From positions 124,001-188,000 of the forward strand of contig NZ_RHHS01000005.1 in the NCBI RefSeq assembly GCF_003710935.1: a DNA stretch of 64,000 bases, written 5' to 3'. Under the pieces are notes generated by a model. The model worked only from the letters and a program-made list of their open reading frames with translations. It had not been told where the DNA came from and ran no database searches. Origin of the DNA: Brevibacillus gelatini (lineage in GTDB: Bacteria > Bacillota > Bacilli > Brevibacillales > Brevibacillaceae). A program made the position numbers and the translations under genes. How positions within the stretch are numbered: the first letter of the stretch is position 1; each line of letters starts with the position of its first letter. This document shows positions 35,361 through 44,377 of this stretch, one piece after another.

Positions 35361-35426
35361 TGAAATCAACCTTTCACTTCACCTTTACATTCCATAATAC
35401 TGATTCTCCTCCCAGAGTTCAACAAA

Positions 35427-35447
35427 ATCGGGCCGTTGTCCGGCCCG
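35427..35447 (-). terminator. Terminator after the SET gene
   Basis: GGGCCG and CGGCCC arms around a short loop, followed on the minus strand by GATTTTGTT. It lies a few bases after the SET gene stop. The T-tract is imperfect. Confidence 0.6.
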
Positions 35448-35453
35448 CTGCGG

Positions 35454-36071
35454 CTACCACTCCTGCTCTTTTGACCATTGCGACTGTGGCTGGCAATACA
35501 GCGAAATGATGGAGTCGAGGGATCGGCGCTGCTCGGTAATGCCGCGAATCGTTTGCAAATGGCTCGGTTGTACGAGGTGGAGCAGCGGCTGTTCAACCTG
35601 ATTGAATCGTTCGAAGGCGGCTGCCGCAATCTCATCCCATTGGCGATAATAGCGAAGCAGGTCGTCAGGCATCACCCTTGAGCGAGTCGTGCCCGGCTCC
35701 GGCAAGCAGTCAAACGGTTCATCCAGGTTCAGCGTTCCGTAATCATCAGTCAGTTCCTCACCCGGCAAAATGTCTCGTGCCGCCAGCTCCAGATCGTACA
35801 TCGTCGCCACACAGGTTGGATGGAAGCTGTGGTTGACAAACCGCGCCTTATCCCAGCAGAGAATGTATTGTCCGAACTGGTTTTTGAACGAATATTTCAG
35901 CACATCCTGTTTTCTCAATGGGTCCAGTTTTTCCACAAAGGCTGGGTCCAATACCTGATCGAGATCATCCTGGACCCAGACAATTGTGCCTTTTGGAATC
36001 AATTTTGTCGCAAACACACCATACCCGATCTCATCGTTGATATAGCGAAGCTCTGTATCGGGATGCATCAT
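35454..36071 (-). CDS. Small SET-domain protein
   Basis: The 205-residue protein has a SET-type fold: an N-terminal GYGVFATKLIPKGTIVW segment, the cofactor-binding VNHSFHPTC (canonical NHxxxPN) and the catalytic pseudoknot GEELTDDYGTL (canonical GEELTxDY). Eukaryotic relatives methylate protein lysines with SAM. Bacterial stand-alone members are mostly uncharacterised. A C-terminal helical tail (about 130-205) shows no known domain. I chose the ATG at 36071; the ribosome site GGAG is 13 bases away, which is rather long. The target is unknown. Confidence 0.82.
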   Translation of the reverse strand: MMHPDTELRYINDEIGYGVFATKLIPKGTIVWVQDDLDQVLDPAFVEKLDPLRKQDVLKYSFKNQFGQYILCWDKARFVNHSFHPTCVATMYDLELAARDILPGEELTDDYGTLNLDEPFDCLPEPGTTRSRVMPDDLLRYYRQWDEIAAAAFERFNQVEQPLLHLVQPSHLQTIRGITEQRRSLDSIISLYCQPQSQWSKEQEW

Positions 36072-36206
36072 GGTCGTTGTTTCACTCCTTGGCAAATGTG
36101 CCTTTTTCCCATCATAAGCAGTTCCGCCAGCGAAGGTGTGTGAATGTCTGTGAAAAACATACCTCCCTGACCCTTCCTTATTTCTAAAGGAAAAGTAAAT
36201 TCCGTA

Positions 36207-36235
36207 TTTACATAAATCGACAAATCGTCTATAGT
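36207..36235 (+). promoter_or_regulatory. Sigma-A promoter of the riboswitch-ggt transcript
   Basis: TTTACA (36207-36212), 17 bases, TATAGT (36230-36235). Transcription should start near 36242, about 35 bases before the riboswitch. Confidence 0.7.
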
Positions 36236-36276
36236 ATTGACAAAAGGGTTTTAGGATATTTTTCCTGTACCATTTG

Positions 36277-36428
36277 CATCAATATATCCATTGATATCGA
36301 AACGGCAAACCCGGAGAAATCCGGCGACGCAAAGCTAGAGGGGCTACTTCCGCACGTGCGGCCATGCCAGCCAGCTACCGAAGTATTGATGTAGGACAAG
36401 ACCAATGATCCTATATCATTGGTCTTTT
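36277..36428 (+). promoter_or_regulatory. Cyclic-di-GMP-I riboswitch (GEMM-I) with terminator
   Basis: The core ACGGCAAACC (36301-36310), CCGGAGAAATCCGG hairpin with GAAA loop, GACGCAAAGC (36325-36334) and the closing GCTACCGAA are diagnostic of GEMM-I aptamers. The base aligned to G20 is G, favouring c-di-GMP over cAMP-GMP. CATCAATA (36277-36284) can pair with TATTGATG (36384-36391) as an outer stem. A 12-pair terminator (AAGACCAATGAT with ATCATTGGTCTT, then T-run) lies at 36398-36428. CCATTGATAT (36288-36297) matches the terminator 5' arm at 9 of 10 positions and could pair with its 3' arm as an antiterminator. The controlled gene is the gamma-glutamyltransferase at 36557. The remaining 36429-36556 holds nothing else obvious. 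Confidence 0.9.
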
Positions 36429-36556
36429 TATGTGCTCGAAAAATGTCTAGTTTTGTCTATTTTTGTAGATACAGGATCTTTTTAAGGAGGTGAGGCTGCA
36501 AAAAGCTGTCAGATTGTTGCAATCCTTTCACAAAAATACAAAGGAGGCTTCATCAG

Positions 36557-38275
36557 ATGTCATTGTGGAAAAAACTTTCTACCGTCGCATTGAGCGCGGC
36601 AATCGGGCTGACAACATTCGCTCCGGCCCAAGCTGCCAATCGCCCAACATCCATGTCGCCAAATGCAATGGTCACAACCCCACACTATTTGGCTACAGCT
36701 GCAGCCCTGAAAACGCTGGAAGACGGTGGAAACGCAGTAGACGCCGCAATTACCGCAGCTTCTACCCTCTCCGTTGTCTACCCTCACTACACAAGCATTG
36801 GCGGGGATAGCTTCTGGCTCATCTACAACGCCAAAACAAAAGAGCTGAAAGCGCTGAACGGCAGTGGACGAGCTGGCGAAAAAGCAACCATCGAATACTA
36901 CAAAAGCAAAGGCTATGACAAAATTCCTTCCCGCGGCTACGAGGCGGCCAACACCGTTCCCGGCGTTGTTTCCGGCTGGTGGGAAGCCTACAACTACGCA
37001 CACAAGAGCATGGGCAACAGCAAGCTGCCTTGGCACAAGCTGCTGGAGCCTGCCATCGGATACGCTGAAAACGGATATCCCGTATCACCTAACCAGGTTT
37101 ACTGGACTCAATACGCGATTGATCCTACTGACAACGATCTGAAAAATCTCCAGCGCTTTGAGGGCTTCCGCAAAACGTTCCTGAAGCCGAACGGAGAGCC
37201 GTACGCCGCAGGCGAGATTCTCAAGCAAAAGGACCTTGCCAAAACGCTGCGAATCATTGCCCAAAAAGGTGCTGACGGATTCTACAAAGGCGAAGTCGCG
37301 CAAAAAATCGTAGCAGACCTGCAAAAAAATGGCGGACTGCTCACGCTGAAAGACTTCGAGAAGCACACCTCCACCTGGGCAGACCCAATCACTGTAGACT
37401 ATCGCGGCTACAAAGCGTACAACATGCCGCCGAACTCTCAGGGAATGGCTTCCCTCTCGATTCTGAACGTGCTGAACAACTTTGACCTCAAGAGCATGGG
37501 CGAAGGAACAGCGGATTACTACCACGTCATCGTTGAAGCGACCAAGCAAGCTTTTGCCGACCGTGACAAATGGCTGACTGACCCGGCATTCGTAGATATT
37601 CCTGTGGACGAGCTGTTGTCGAAGGAGCACGGAAAAGCACTGGCAGCGCGCATTGACATGAAACAGGCAGCAAAAACAGTCGAGCCGCTCGATCCAAAAG
37701 GCGATACGACTTGGTTTGGCGTCGTGGACAAGGACGGCAATGCCGTGTCGGTAATCCAGAGCCACTATTTTGACTGGGGCTCCGGCATCGTTGCCAAAGA
37801 CACAGGCGTTCTGTTGCAAAACCGCGGCAGCTACTTCTCCCTGGACCCGAACCATGTCAACCACCTGGAGCCAGGCAAACGCACCTTCCACACGCTTAAC
37901 CCTGCCATGCTCTTTAAGGGAGACAAGCCTTACCTGCTCTACGGAACACAAGGCGGCGAAGGCCAACCACAAACACAGGCTGCAATCGTCACACGCATCA
38001 TCGACTTCGGCTTCAGTGTACAAGATGCGATCGAAGCACCAAGATGGCTGCATGGCCGCAACTGGGGCTCTGCCTCCAACAACCTGAAAGTCGAAAGCCG
38101 GATTCCGCAAGACGTTCTGGATGAGCTGGTGAAACGCGGCCATCCGGTCGAAAAGCTGGAAGCGGCCTTCACCGACGCAATGGGACAGTCCGGCGCTATC
38201 TTGATTGACCCGGTTACAAACGTGAAGTTTGGCGGCGCTGACCCTCGCGGTGAAGGCGCGGCACTGGGATACTAA
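36557..38275 (+). CDS. ggt: Secreted gamma-glutamyltransferase
   Basis: The 572-residue Ntn-hydrolase has a signal peptide (residues 1-26, cleavage after AQA). It is synthesised as a proenzyme that cleaves itself before Thr384 (GDTTWFGVVDKDGNAVS). Family segments include GGNAVDAAI (near 57) and GTQGGEGQPQ (near 465). It hydrolyses or transfers the gamma-glutamyl group of glutathione, glutamine or poly-gamma-glutamate outside the cell. The canonical HxTTH-like motif reads DTTWF, so specificity may differ. The ATG follows GGAGG. A c-di-GMP riboswitch controls the transcript. Confidence 0.92.
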   Translation: MSLWKKLSTVALSAAIGLTTFAPAQAANRPTSMSPNAMVTTPHYLATAAALKTLEDGGNAVDAAITAASTLSVVYPHYTSIGGDSFWLIYNAKTKELKALNGSGRAGEKATIEYYKSKGYDKIPSRGYEAANTVPGVVSGWWEAYNYAHKSMGNSKLPWHKLLEPAIGYAENGYPVSPNQVYWTQYAIDPTDNDLKNLQRFEGFRKTFLKPNGEPYAAGEILKQKDLAKTLRIIAQKGADGFYKGEVAQKIVADLQKNGGLLTLKDFEKHTSTWADPITVDYRGYKAYNMPPNSQGMASLSILNVLNNFDLKSMGEGTADYYHVIVEATKQAFADRDKWLTDPAFVDIPVDELLSKEHGKALAARIDMKQAAKTVEPLDPKGDTTWFGVVDKDGNAVSVIQSHYFDWGSGIVAKDTGVLLQNRGSYFSLDPNHVNHLEPGKRTFHTLNPAMLFKGDKPYLLYGTQGGEGQPQTQAAIVTRIIDFGFSVQDAIEAPRWLHGRNWGSASNNLKVESRIPQDVLDELVKRGHPVEKLEAAFTDAMGQSGAILIDPVTNVKFGGADPRGEGAALGY

Positions 38276-38281
38276 TCGCTC

Positions 38282-38329
38282 GTCAGGCTGCTGAATTTTC
38301 TTTGGCAGCCTGACTGTGCTTTCTCTTTT
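38282..38329 (+). terminator. Terminator after ggt
   Basis: GTCAGGCTGC pairs with GGCAGCCTGAC, followed by a mixed T-rich tail (TGTGCTTTCTCTTTT). It suggests that the chemoreceptor gene has its own promoter. Confidence 0.6.
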
Positions 38330-38402
38330 GTACAGACAGCGCTTTCTGCATCCTTTTTGCAAAAAGCGGCTGTCAAGCTCGAAATAAGGGTGGGAAAAGC
38401 CT

Positions 38403-40391
38403 ATGTTTTTGCTCAAAAAACTAAGGAACAAAATGATTCTTTGGTTTCTCGCCGTCGCAGTCATTCCCCTTGCTGTCGTTTCTCTGTATATTACAAACAG
38501 CTTTTCATCCATCCTGATCGACAAGCAAAAAGCTTCGTATGTAGACCTGACCTCCAGTACGGCACTTGCGATGGATCAATATTTGGACCGACGCATGACC
38601 GAAATTCAGGTCTTGGCTCGCACCTCAGACATTCAATCCGCTGACGCGGCAGCGAAAAACGAGTTTATCCAAAAGTTTACCGAAGAAATGAAGCTGTACG
38701 ACGGCAACACGTTTATCGGCAGCGACGGAAAAGTATCCGCTGATACGTTTCCGAAAAGCATCGGGATTGACCTTAGCGAGCGGCAATTTTTCAAAGATGG
38801 CATGCAGGGCAAACCGAGCTTCTCTGATGTCCTGGTCGCCAAAACAACAGGAAACCGCTCCATCATTGTCGCTTCTCCTGTCACCGGAAAAAACAAAGAA
38901 GCGCTTGGCGTCCTGACCGGGCTTGTCAATGTGGACCAGTTCACAGCAATGTTTCTGGCCAATTTGAATGCAGGCGGCGACGGCTACCCGATTCTGGTGG
39001 ACAGACTGCACCAGATTCAGTACCATCCCAATCAGGAACTGATCGGCAAGCCGCTTGATGAATCAGCGCTGCCGCAGGCTTTAGTGGACATTTTGAAAGC
39101 AGACAAAACCGAAAAAGGCTCCTACAGCTACATCGATCAAGGCAAGGAATACGTCGTCACCTACTCCCCGATTCCGACAACAAACTTTGGCTTGTATCTG
39201 CATATTCCGGTTGAATCCATCACGGGTGCTGTTTCTTCCATCAGCAACAGCGTCATGTTCATCGTCTTTGGTGTAGTCGCTGTGGTCATCGCTGTTGCGT
39301 ATGTAATCTCCCAGCAAATCACCCGCCCAATCGTGGATGTGGCTTCCGTAGCCAACCGTATTTCCGAGGGCGAACTAACCGTGCAACCTCTGAAAATCCG
39401 CTCGCAGGATGAAGTCGGGCAGTTGTCCCAGTCGGTAAACACGATGGTGCACAACCTGCGCACGATCATTCAGCAAGTCAACGATACAGCTACAGACCTC
39501 GCCTCTTCCGCAGAGGAACTGTCCGTAAATGCGGAACATACCAGCAAGGCTACGGAACAGATCGCCGTTACGATCCAGGAAGTGGCCTACGGCGCGGAAA
39601 AACAGGTCCGGAGCGTAGAAGAAAGCGTACACGCCATGCAAAGGGTGTCAGAAGGGGCGAAGCAGGTAGCCGCGAATGCCCAATACGCGGACGAATCCGC
39701 CATGAGCGCTTCCCAAATCGCTGTAGAAGGCAATCAGGCGCTGCAAGTCGTCATCAGCCAGATGCACTCCATCGAAAATACGGTCAGCAACATCGCCGAT
39801 ATTGTCAAACGGCTGGGTAACAGCTCGCAGGAAATCGGGCAAATCGTGCAGGTCATCACGGCGATTGCGGAGCAAACCAACCTGCTCGCGCTAAACGCCG
39901 CAATCGAAGCCGCGAGAGCAGGCGAGCAAGGCCGCGGATTCGCCGTGGTAGCAGACGAGGTGCGCAAATTGGCCGAGCAATCCGCCCAATCGGCGCAACA
40001 GATCAAAGAGCTGATTACCACGATTCAACTGGAATCCAATCAGGCGGTGCTGTCGATGGAGCAAGGCACCAAGGAAGTCGCAATCGGCCTGACAGTAGTG
40101 AACAACGCCGGAAAATCGTTTGAACAGATTCAGGATGCCGTTGCACAAGTAGCCAGCCAGATCCAGGAAGTGAAAGTGCACTCCGAGCAAATGACGGCCG
40201 GAACCGAAAAAGTCGTGGAATTGGTCAGCGTCATCGAGGAAGTCGCTGAAAACTCGGCAGACGGAACACAGAGCGTGTCCGCCGCTACCGAGGAACAACT
40301 GGCTGCCATGGAAGAAGTAAACTCCTCTGCTGCTTCTTTGGCGAGAATCGCAGAAGAGCTGCAATCGCATGTAAGCCGATTCAAAATCTAG
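38403..40391 (+). CDS. Methyl-accepting chemotaxis protein with Cache-type sensor
   Basis: The 662-residue receptor has TM1 (residues 13-33), an extracytoplasmic double-Cache-like domain (about 35-275, with [17 protein letters not shown]), TM2 (about 282-302), a HAMP domain (about 303-355) and a long cytoplasmic coiled coil. The CheA/CheW-binding hairpin tip lies near residues 495-530 ([31 protein letters not shown]). It signals through CheA to the flagellar motor. The ligand is unknown, though Cache domains often bind amino acids or organic acids. It follows the gamma-glutamyltransferase gene. Confidence 0.93.
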   Translation: MFLLKKLRNKMILWFLAVAVIPLAVVSLYITNSFSSILIDKQKASYVDLTSSTALAMDQYLDRRMTEIQVLARTSDIQSADAAAKNEFIQKFTEEMKLYDGNTFIGSDGKVSADTFPKSIGIDLSERQFFKDGMQGKPSFSDVLVAKTTGNRSIIVASPVTGKNKEALGVLTGLVNVDQFTAMFLANLNAGGDGYPILVDRLHQIQYHPNQELIGKPLDESALPQALVDILKADKTEKGSYSYIDQGKEYVVTYSPIPTTNFGLYLHIPVESITGAVSSISNSVMFIVFGVVAVVIAVAYVISQQITRPIVDVASVANRISEGELTVQPLKIRSQDEVGQLSQSVNTMVHNLRTIIQQVNDTATDLASSAEELSVNAEHTSKATEQIAVTIQEVAYGAEKQVRSVEESVHAMQRVSEGAKQVAANAQYADESAMSASQIAVEGNQALQVVISQMHSIENTVSNIADIVKRLGNSSQEIGQIVQVITAIAEQTNLLALNAAIEAARAGEQGRGFAVVADEVRKLAEQSAQSAQQIKELITTIQLESNQAVLSMEQGTKEVAIGLTVVNNAGKSFEQIQDAVAQVASQIQEVKVHSEQMTAGTEKVVELVSVIEEVAENSADGTQSVSAATEEQLAAMEEVNSSAASLARIAEELQSHVSRFKI

Positions 40392-40413
40392 CATCAACCA
40401 AAAAACGCGCAAA

Positions 40414-40450
40414 AGCCGTCGGGACCGATTCTCCCCGACGGCTTCTTTTT
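40414..40450. terminator. Terminator between the chemoreceptor and ugpQ
   Basis: AAAGCCGTCGGG pairs with CCCGACGGCTTCTTTTT. It serves the plus-strand chemoreceptor, and on the other strand the ugpQ end. Confidence 0.85.
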
Positions 40451-40459
40451 CGCGCTTGT

Positions 40460-41179
40460 TTACCCTATTTTCAGCATCCGGTCAGGATGGTTGGTGCAAA
40501 TTTGCACCTCTGGATGCCAGGACATGACTTCCTGAATATGCGCAGGCTCATCCAGCGTCCAGGCTACGACCTTGAACCCTCTCTCAATCGCCGCATTTGC
40601 CAGCTCTCGCGTCAGGTACGGATAGCCCATGGACAGGATGCTCGCCCCTGCCGCCTCAAGCTGCTCCAGCATGAGTACGGGACGGCCGTAGACGATCAGC
40701 CCCGTCTGCACCTCCTGATCGAGCGTGCGCACGTGACGAATCAGTTCGTGGTCAAACGACGTCAAATACACTTCCCGCTTCATTCCGTACTGCTCCACCA
40801 GCGCCAGCACCTTTTCGGCAATTCCCGGATACATGTCGCTCGTCGCCTTCAGCTCGATGTTCAGCGTGCAGCGGCCCTTGATCGCCGCCAGTGCTTCGGC
40901 AAGCGTCGGGATTTTTTCCCCGGCAAACTTCTCGTCAAACCATTTGCCCGCATCGAGCTGGCGCAGTTCCGCAAGCGTGTGGTCTTTGACCAGACCGCTT
41001 CCGTCCGTCGTGCGCTCCAGCGAAAAATCGTGAATCAGTACCGGAACACCGTCGCGCGTCAGCTGCACGTCAATCTCCATCGCCTGGATCGCAGGCTCGG
41101 CCAGCGCCAGTTGAATCGCCGCCATCGTATTTTCCGGTGCTTTGCCCGACCAGCCGCGATGGGCCATACATATGTTCAT
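40460..41179 (-). CDS. ugpQ: Glycerophosphodiester phosphodiesterase (UgpQ type)
   Basis: The 239-residue cytoplasmic enzyme has the GDPD signature: His7-Arg8-Gly, Glu35 and Asp37 (AMEIDVQ) and His50-Asp51. It hydrolyses glycerophosphodiesters to glycerol-3-phosphate plus an alcohol. No signal peptide is present, so it acts on substrates already imported. It is the last gene of the ugp operon, 31 bases after ugpB, and matches the E. coli ugpBAECQ set in content. Confidence 0.93.
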   Translation of the reverse strand: MNICMAHRGWSGKAPENTMAAIQLALAEPAIQAMEIDVQLTRDGVPVLIHDFSLERTTDGSGLVKDHTLAELRQLDAGKWFDEKFAGEKIPTLAEALAAIKGRCTLNIELKATSDMYPGIAEKVLALVEQYGMKREVYLTSFDHELIRHVRTLDQEVQTGLIVYGRPVLMLEQLEAAGASILSMGYPYLTRELANAAIERGFKVVAWTLDEPAHIQEVMSWHPEVQICTNHPDRMLKIG

Positions 41180-41210
41180 GCCGCGAGCTCCTCTCTGTAG
41201 CGTGTCGTTC

Positions 41211-42536
41211 TTATTTTTTCAGCAGCTTGCTGCCTTTGTCTGTCGCATTTTGCAGCGCTTCGGCAATCGTTGCCTGTCCGAGCATGGCGCGTTGCAGTTC
41301 TTTCTGAATAACATCCTGCAGCTCTTTGTACCCAGGAGCCATCGGACGCGGATAGCCGTATTGCAACTGGTCGACCGCTACCTTGAAGTTAGGATCTTTT
41401 TCATAGAATGCCTTCATCTCCGGCGAATCAACAGCATCGGTCGTCACAGGCATGTATCCGGAGGCGATCGACCACGGCACTGTTTGCTCCGTGTCGGTCA
41501 TCCACTTCATGAACTCCCACGCCGCTTTTTTCTCGGCGTCAGACGACTTCGCCAGCATGACCAGGTTCGCGCCGCCTGTAGGCGTACCGTAGTTTTTATT
41601 CGCTGGCAGGAAGGCTACTCCCATGTCAAATTTGGCATTTTTCTTCAACTCCGTCAAGGAGCCGGTCGTTGTGAAAATCATGCCAACTTTTTGGTTCAAA
41701 AAGTCCTGTTCTGCTACATCCCACGCGTTGTAGTTTTCGCCTGGAGGGTTTTTCATCAGACCCTCCTTGACCATCCTGGACCACAGTTCCAGCGGTGCCT
41801 TGCCCGCTTCGTTGTTCAGTGTAAGCTCCTTGCCGTCCTCGCTCAAAACGCTGCCGCCGCTCTGGAACACAAGCGCCTCGTAGAACCAGATGTCAACAGG
41901 AGTGGAGAAGCCGTAGCGAGTAATCTTGTCACCTTCCTTCCTGGTCAACTTTTGCGAAAAGCTGACCAGCTCCTCCCATGTTTTCGGGCCGTTCGGGTCG
42001 AGCCCCGCTTCCTTGAGCATGTCGCGGTTGATGTACAGAAGCGGTGTGGAACGGTTGAAAGGCACGGCGTACAGTTTGTCTTTCCAGTAGGAGTTTTTCA
42101 TCAGGCCGGGAATGTATTTTTTCTCCTCGCCTTGCGAGTACGGCGTCAAATCTTCCAGTACCTTCGCGTCGGCAAAGGCGGCAATCGATGCGATCTCTAC
42201 CATCGTCACATCGGGATTGTTGCCAGCCGCGACAGAGGCGAGCACCTTGGAGTGGTTCTCCTGGTAAGCGCCCTGGTAGGCCGCTTTTACTTTAATATCC
42301 TTATGTGTTTCGTTGAACTTTTTGACCATATCCTCAATCGTTTTCCCGCGCTCGCCGCCGAGCGCATACCAAAAGTCGATCTCCACCGGGCCGTTGTTTG
42401 CCGCTCCTGGCTGGGTTGTCGCGTTGCCCGTGCCGGCAGCCTGCTCGCTTCCGGTAGAGCCGCAGCCAGCCAGTACGCCTGACAAGCCGAGCGCAAGTGC
42501 ACACAGAATCGTTCCTGTCTTTTTCATCGCCTTCAT
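41211..42536 (-). CDS. ugpB: ABC transporter substrate-binding lipoprotein (UgpB type)
   Basis: The 441-residue lipoprotein has a signal peptide with lipobox GVLAGC and a type I solute-binding fold starting at VEIDFWYALGGERG. That segment is characteristic of UgpB-like glycerol-3-phosphate/glycerophosphodiester binders, where the W-Y contacts the ligand. I chose the ATG at 42536, which follows GGGAGG; the frame is open upstream but overlaps ugpE. The neighbouring phosphodiesterase and GlpP genes support the substrate; binding of another polyol or sugar cannot be excluded. Confidence 0.9.
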   Translation of the reverse strand: MKAMKKTGTILCALALGLSGVLAGCGSTGSEQAAGTGNATTQPGAANNGPVEIDFWYALGGERGKTIEDMVKKFNETHKDIKVKAAYQGAYQENHSKVLASVAAGNNPDVTMVEIASIAAFADAKVLEDLTPYSQGEEKKYIPGLMKNSYWKDKLYAVPFNRSTPLLYINRDMLKEAGLDPNGPKTWEELVSFSQKLTRKEGDKITRYGFSTPVDIWFYEALVFQSGGSVLSEDGKELTLNNEAGKAPLELWSRMVKEGLMKNPPGENYNAWDVAEQDFLNQKVGMIFTTTGSLTELKKNAKFDMGVAFLPANKNYGTPTGGANLVMLAKSSDAEKKAAWEFMKWMTDTEQTVPWSIASGYMPVTTDAVDSPEMKAFYEKDPNFKVAVDQLQYGYPRPMAPGYKELQDVIQKELQRAMLGQATIAEALQNATDKGSKLLKK

Positions 42537-42565
42537 GATTTGCTTTCCTCCCACATCGTTTTCGA

Positions 42566-43393
42566 TTATTTGGATTGGTAGACAAACGCTTTGATGATAT
42601 GGCGCTGGGCCACGAAGAAAATGACGAGAATCGGCAGGATGAGGATCATGTTCCCCGCCATCATGACGTTCCACAGCGTGCCGCCGTCTGACATGTGCAG
42701 ACTCGAAATCCCGATCGGCAGTGTGCGCACCTCGTCGCTGTTGGTCATAATCAGCGGCCAAAAGTAGTCGTTCCAGTGATAAATGAAGCTGAACAGCCCG
42801 AATGTGACCAGCACCGGCTTCGCCATCGGCACCATGATCGTCCACATGATTCTCCACTCCGAGGCATTGTCCAGCCGTGCCGCCTCGATGACCTCGTCCG
42901 GCACCTGCATGAACGCCTGGCGAAGCAGGAAAATGCCGAATGCGCTCGCCGCGTACGGAATAATCAGCGACCAGAGTGTATTGACCAGCCCCCAGCCGCT
43001 CAGTTGCACGTAGATCGGCAAAAAGATCACCTGACCGGGAATCATCAGGACGACCAGCACGAGGCCAAACAACAGGCTGCGGCCGGGAAACCGATAGCGG
43101 GCAAACGCATAGGCAGCCGGAACTGCGGTCAAAAACTGCAGCACCAAAATTCCGACGGCGACCACGATGCTGTTGACCGTGTACATGAGAAACGGCCCAG
43201 ACTCCCAGGCGCGGACAAAATTGCTCCACTCCCACGATTCAGGCAGCAAGCTCGGGGGAAACTGTCTGACCTCCGGCATCGTCTTGAAGGCGGTAGAGGC
43301 CATCCACAAAAACGGAAACACAAACAACAAAGCGACCACCAAAAGCCCAATCCACTCTGCTGTTTTCAAAGAGATTGCACCCACTCGTTTCAT
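42566..43393 (-). CDS. ugpE: ABC transporter permease (UgpE/MalG type)
   Basis: The 275-residue permease has six membrane helices and the cytoplasmic EAA loop (EAARLDNASEWRIMWTIMVP, near residue 190). It is the MalG-like partner of the two-permease carbohydrate-type importers. I chose the ATG at 43393, which follows GGAGGAACCGC. It lies 27 bases after ugpA and 29 bases before ugpB. Confidence 0.9.
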   Translation of the reverse strand: MKRVGAISLKTAEWIGLLVVALLFVFPFLWMASTAFKTMPEVRQFPPSLLPESWEWSNFVRAWESGPFLMYTVNSIVVAVGILVLQFLTAVPAAYAFARYRFPGRSLLFGLVLVVLMIPGQVIFLPIYVQLSGWGLVNTLWSLIIPYAASAFGIFLLRQAFMQVPDEVIEAARLDNASEWRIMWTIMVPMAKPVLVTFGLFSFIYHWNDYFWPLIMTNSDEVRTLPIGISSLHMSDGGTLWNVMMAGNMILILPILVIFFVAQRHIIKAFVYQSK

Positions 43394-43420
43394 GCGGTTC
43401 CTCCTTTCTCTCACCTGTCG

Positions 43421-44377
43421 TCAGCGATAGTGCACACGCCTGGACATGAACAGGAAGTGGAGTGCCGTTAAAATCCCGACGAGAATCAACAGGATGACAG
43501 ACGCAGACGCCGCCAGACCGCCGTTGTAAAAATCCATCCCTTGCTCGTAAATGTAGTAGACGAGCATGTTCGTGCTGTTGATCGGCCCGCCTTGGGTCAT
43601 GATCGCAATCGTATCGAATACCTGAAACGACGAGATCGTATTGATGATGAGCAAAAAGAAGATGGTCGGCGACAGCATCGGGATCGTAATGCGCACCAGC
43701 GTCCGCCACCACGGCGATTGATCGAGCGCGGCCGCCTCGTAAATATCTCCCGGAATGCTTTGCAACCCGGCAATAAAAATGAGCGTGTTGTACCCGACGC
43801 CTTTCCAGATGCTGACAATGATGAGAGACAACAACGAGCTTTTTGGATCGGCAAGCCAGGTGTATCCCGGCAATCCGACCGCTTCGAGCGCCGCGTTCAG
43901 CAGTCCGAACTGCGGGTCCATCAGCCACATCCAGAGCATGGAGACGGAAACGAGCGAAATGATATGCGGGCTGAACACGGTCGCCTGGATGATTCCGTAC
44001 ACTTTTGCCTTCTTGTTCAGCCACAGCGCGAGCAAAAAGGAAAGCGTCAAGCCGATTCCCACTGTCGCGACGGTAAAGACCGCCGTATTGCCCAGCACTT
44101 GCCGAAAATCCTGGTCAGCGAGCAGATCGCGGTAGTTTTGCAGTCCGACCCACTCCATTTCTTCGAGGTTAATCAGCGACCAGTCCAAAAAGCTCAAATA
44201 GATAATCGACCCGATCGGGTAAAAAAAGAACAGCAAAAAGCAGATCATCGCAGGCGCCAGATAGAGGTACGGGCGAAGACGCGTCGCAAGCTCCAGCCAT
44301 GCCACAGGCATCCCAGCCGCTTTTGCCTGCACCTGTCCGGTACCGGGCAGCTCGTGGGCAGTTGCCGCTTTTCGCAT
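43421..44377 (-). CDS. ugpA: ABC transporter permease (UgpA/MalF type)
   Basis: The 318-residue permease has six membrane helices after a hydrophilic N-terminal stretch. The EAA loop (YEAAALDQSPWWRTLVRITIP, near residue 205) marks it as the MalF/UgpA-type subunit. Its ATG shares one base with the ugpC stop (TGATG), so translation is coupled. Confidence 0.9.
   Translation of the reverse strand: MRKAATAHELPGTGQVQAKAAGMPVAWLELATRLRPYLYLAPAMICFLLFFFYPIGSIIYLSFLDWSLINLEEMEWVGLQNYRDLLADQDFRQVLGNTAVFTVATVGIGLTLSFLLALWLNKKAKVYGIIQATVFSPHIISLVSVSMLWMWLMDPQFGLLNAALEAVGLPGYTWLADPKSSLLSLIIVSIWKGVGYNTLIFIAGLQSIPGDIYEAAALDQSPWWRTLVRITIPMLSPTIFFLLIINTISSFQVFDTIAIMTQGGPINSTNMLVYYIYEQGMDFYNGGLAASASVILLILVGILTALHFLFMSRRVHYR

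Noticed and set aside
35370-35453. T-box leader before glnS
   Set aside because: The gap is under 90 bases and contains no T-box sequence; only a terminator of the upstream gene is present.
41211-43235. Long minus-strand frame joining ugpB to upstream sequence (674 codons)
   Set aside because: The upstream half overlaps ugpE out of frame; the ATG at 42536 has a ribosome site and a lipoprotein signal.
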